Positions 43,882 through 45,907 of a DNA stretch of 45,907 nucleotides are shown here, one piece after another; the stretch's first letter is position 1; every line of letters starts with the position of its first letter. Under the pieces are notes generated by a model. The model made no database searches. It saw only the letters and a program-made list of their open reading frames with translations, and was not told where the DNA came from. The translations under genes and the position numbers were made by a program. The stretch is from Cudoniella acicularis (lineage: Eukaryota; Ascomycota; Leotiomycetes; Helotiales; Helotiaceae), in the NCBI GenBank assembly GCA_013054445.1, contig JAAMPI010000279.1:1-45907 (forward strand), read 5' to 3'.

Positions 43882-45265
43882 CTAGTCAATTATAATGTAT
43901 TCGATCTCGGGTACCGGGTTAACCACAGGTGTTGGCTCCTTCTCTACATCGTCGCCAGCCGGATCGCTCTGTTTACTCGTCTTCCATTCTCCAGTGAGGG
44001 GGTTGTAGTTGAGAAGATACAAAGTATGTTTGTCGTCTTCTTTCCGGTATTCATAAACAATCTCCAAATTAGGCTCGCCGTAATGTCCCATAAACTCCAG
44101 TTCGAGCTTTAATTCCGTTCCAGAGTCCAATTCACCACGAAAGTTGACGACGAATGGCTCAGAGCGAGCCACGCGCCTGTTATATTCAACTTTCACTGAT
44201 TGAAGAAACGTAGCAGGAGTACCATCTACATCAACCCCAGAAACCACCAATTGGTTCTTCTCAAATTTGACAAGTAGACGGCGATGGAGGATGAATGGAG
44301 GAATCGGGATATCCAGCTTTTCCATCACCCGCATCATCAGGCCATCCGTTTTAGTGAAGATACGCAGCGTAGAAAGGTGATCCAACGGCGTGCTCTGAAG
44401 GTTGCAGATGGCGAGGTTTGCACTTTTCTTTTTTCCAACAATTTCGGGCATCTTGTTGGATGGGGGGATAGTGCAAGAAGACCCAAGGACAAGACAGAGG
44501 TCGGCCTTTTTGGCATTCTCGTAGGCACGTTCTAGAGGTTCGGCAGCTAAAAATTCGTCGAAATTGACTATGGTGTCTAGAAGAGGCCCGCCACAAACGG
44601 TGCATTTTCGCCCCGTCCGATGGTCGTGGACTGTTTTCTCGTAGGTTGCGACAGCCCGGAAATCTGTTAAGTGTCAGCACAATAGTATGATACGGTTGGA
44701 GGAGTTGCAAGACCTACCACGAATGTACTCCTTTCCACAATCTTTGCAATATTCACGATTGCTGTTACCGTGTAGCTCAGATATCCTCTCCTGATATTGG
44801 CAAAGGAGTGATCAGAATAAATCATTGAAAATTGATCTGTGTAGCGGACTCACAGGCAAGATCCCACTCTTTCTATGCAACCCATCACAATTCTGGCTGA
44901 TCAGGTACTTTAGGAATCCCCGATTCTGTAACTCTACAAGTGCCATATGTGTAGGCGTTGCAATAGCTTGCAGCGTGTTGGTAACCTTCGAAGTGCGTTG
45001 TCTTCCTTGGGCTCTGAGCGTCCATGCGCCATCCGGCCCGCGGAAGTCAGGAATACCTGTCACGCGTTCAGCTTATTATTCTAGGATATGGCTGTCGCTC
45101 CCAGTATTGAAGCTAACCAGCTGAAGTAGAGACGCCCGCTCCGGTCACAGCGATGAAGTGTTTGCTTTTCCTTATCAGATCTGCGAGTGTTTGGGCCTTG
45201 CGATCGACCTCATCAGGCGTTTCGAAGCGCTCTGCCTCGGCAACTTTGGGAGCAGAAGAAGCCAT
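43882..45265 (-). CDS. SIRT6/7-type (class IV) NAD-dependent sirtuin
   Basis: Four exons, 45265-45118, 45056-44854, 44790-44718 and 44663-43882, with matching phases, encode 401 residues. NAD-binding motifs: GAGVSTSAGIPDFRGPDG (42-59), QNCDGLHRKSG (104-114) and the catalytic histidine H124 in ELHGN. The zinc ribbon is CKDC (132-135) and CTVC (162-165). GSSCTIPPSN follows, then the NAD-contacting CNLQSTP. The QNCDGLH version and short linker match SIRT6/SIRT7-like class IV sirtuins, nuclear deacylases acting on histones and ribosomal DNA chromatin. A C-terminal part of about 150 residues (from HRRLLVKFEKNQLVVSGVDV) looks beta-rich and ends acidic. Introns are 54-63 nt. Intact. Confidence 0.93.
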
Positions 45266-45722
45266 TGTGATAGTAGCAAAAATAATTGCCAAATTATGTT
45301 GTGATAAGATGGAAGTAAAAAAATATAATGCCTCTTGTTATTGTAGAGGGGTAGCAAAACCCGCTGTCTAGGCAACAGCAACCCCTGGATTTTTGCCTAC
45401 CGTATGCCGTACTACGGTATATAATAGCTACCAACCGACAAATAAATCGCGGGATTTGCTTTCTGATAACATTTTTTGTATACAGTTTATCTATTTAATT
45501 GCATATAAATAGATAAAAAGGAGTGTCTATAAAATTCCCATACCTATTTTCACGATGTGAGCGCGAAGGCGAACGAAAAGTAGCTTGTGACTTGTCCTTT
45601 GTTCTCCGGTGTCTCACTTCACTATTTGACGTCAACTAGAAGAATTTTGCTTCTAATCTAAAATAAAATCGATTAGATAACAAACGAAAAGATTTACTAT
45701 TAATTTATTTCCCTCTCAACAT
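45266..45722. other. Sirtuin promoter region with two inverted repeats
   Basis: AT-rich gap between two minus-strand genes. It contains an inverted repeat TACCGTA (45398-45404) / TACGGTA (45413-45419) and a perfect 12-bp hairpin (45486-45517). No gene. Confidence 0.5.
45486..45517. repeat. Perfect 12-bp inverted repeat (hairpin)
   Basis: TTTATCTATTTA (45486-45497) and TAAATAGATAAA (45506-45517) are exact reverse complements around an 8-base loop. It is about 206 bases past the stop of the partial gene to the right and 221 upstream of the sirtuin start. It might be a cruciform, part of a 3' end signal, or a small-element remnant. Confidence 0.6.
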
Positions 45723-45907
45723 TCAAGCGAAGACCTCAGGGTGAAGAGTCTTCTCCCCAAAAGCAGGGAATTCGGAAATCTCCTGCGCCGGCTGTACAGC
45801 CTCATCAAACACCTCGACAATTAACCCATCCGAGCTCGTCAGATCCACAACAGACCCGTCCTTATTCTTGGTTACAGTCCACTTCATGTTCCCCTTCAAG
45901 TGAGAGA
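45723..45907 (-). CDS. 3' end of an unrecognised gene (cut by the window edge)
   Basis: A minus-strand frame is open from the window edge to TGA at 45723-45725. It reads SHLKGNMKWTVTKNKDGSVV, then DLTSSDGLIVEVFDEAVQPA and ends FGEKTLHPEVFA. The sequence is of good coding quality (alternating polar and hydrophobic residues, no low complexity), and pieces of other frames at the edge contain stops. Only about 60 C-terminal residues are visible, and I cannot name the family. Confidence 0.6.
   Translation of the reverse strand, partial: SHLKGNMKWTVTKNKDGSVVDLTSSDGLIVEVFDEAVQPAQEISEFPAFGEKTLHPEVFA

Overview
The window looks like nuclear DNA of a filamentous ascomycete (Pezizomycotina; Leotiomycetes is my guess, an inference only). 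Genes have several short introns (mostly 45-65 nt) with GT...AG ends and CTAAC/CTGAC-like branch sites, stand alone on both strands, and lie between AT-rich gene-poor tracts. The contents are typical fungal housekeeping genes: a Ran1/Ksp1-type kinase, enolase-phosphatase E1, a vacuolar amino-acid transporter, BMT2, RPL25/uL23, TIM8, a CorA-type Mg2+ transporter, SPC1, RBX1, an EDC1/PNRC-type decapping activator, a GH92 mannosidase and a SIRT6/7-type sirtuin. Exon coordinates below were worked out by hand from reading frames, splice sites and phase.

Layout. 1-7.9 kb: the kinase on the minus strand, followed by more than 5 kb with no gene I can support. 7.9-12.4 kb: enolase-phosphatase E1 and a small predicted membrane protein, both broken by frameshifts at poly-A runs, separated by an AT-rich tract. 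13.4-27.2 kb: a compact, intact housekeeping block (AVT1-like, BMT2 <> RPL25 divergent pair, TIM8, CorA, SPC1, RBX1 <> EDC1/PNRC divergent pair). 27.5-40.2 kb: an accessory block. It holds a Ser/Thr-rich predicted secreted protein, a pair of PIF/Harbinger-like MITEs, a HET-domain gene, a CorA-like multi-exon gene and an MDR oxidoreductase. Every recognisable gene in this block carries at least one in-frame stop explainable by C-to-T change, several in the CpA context typical of repeat-induced point mutation (RIP). 40.7-45.9 kb: intact genes resume (GH92, sirtuin, and the 3' end of an unrecognised gene).

The genes do not form one pathway. The shared features are regulatory and evolutionary. 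TCACGTG-type sites lie in the BMT2/RPL25 intergenic region, upstream of TIM8 and SPC1, and in an E1 intron. The accessory block shows coordinated decay. The strongest unusual observations are a tandem duplication of the last two exons of the decapping-activator gene (second copy nonsense-mutated), the two MITE copies with long terminal inverted repeats and TTA/TAA target duplications, and the clustered nonsense mutations. I found no tRNA, rRNA, CRISPR array or clearly new biological system.
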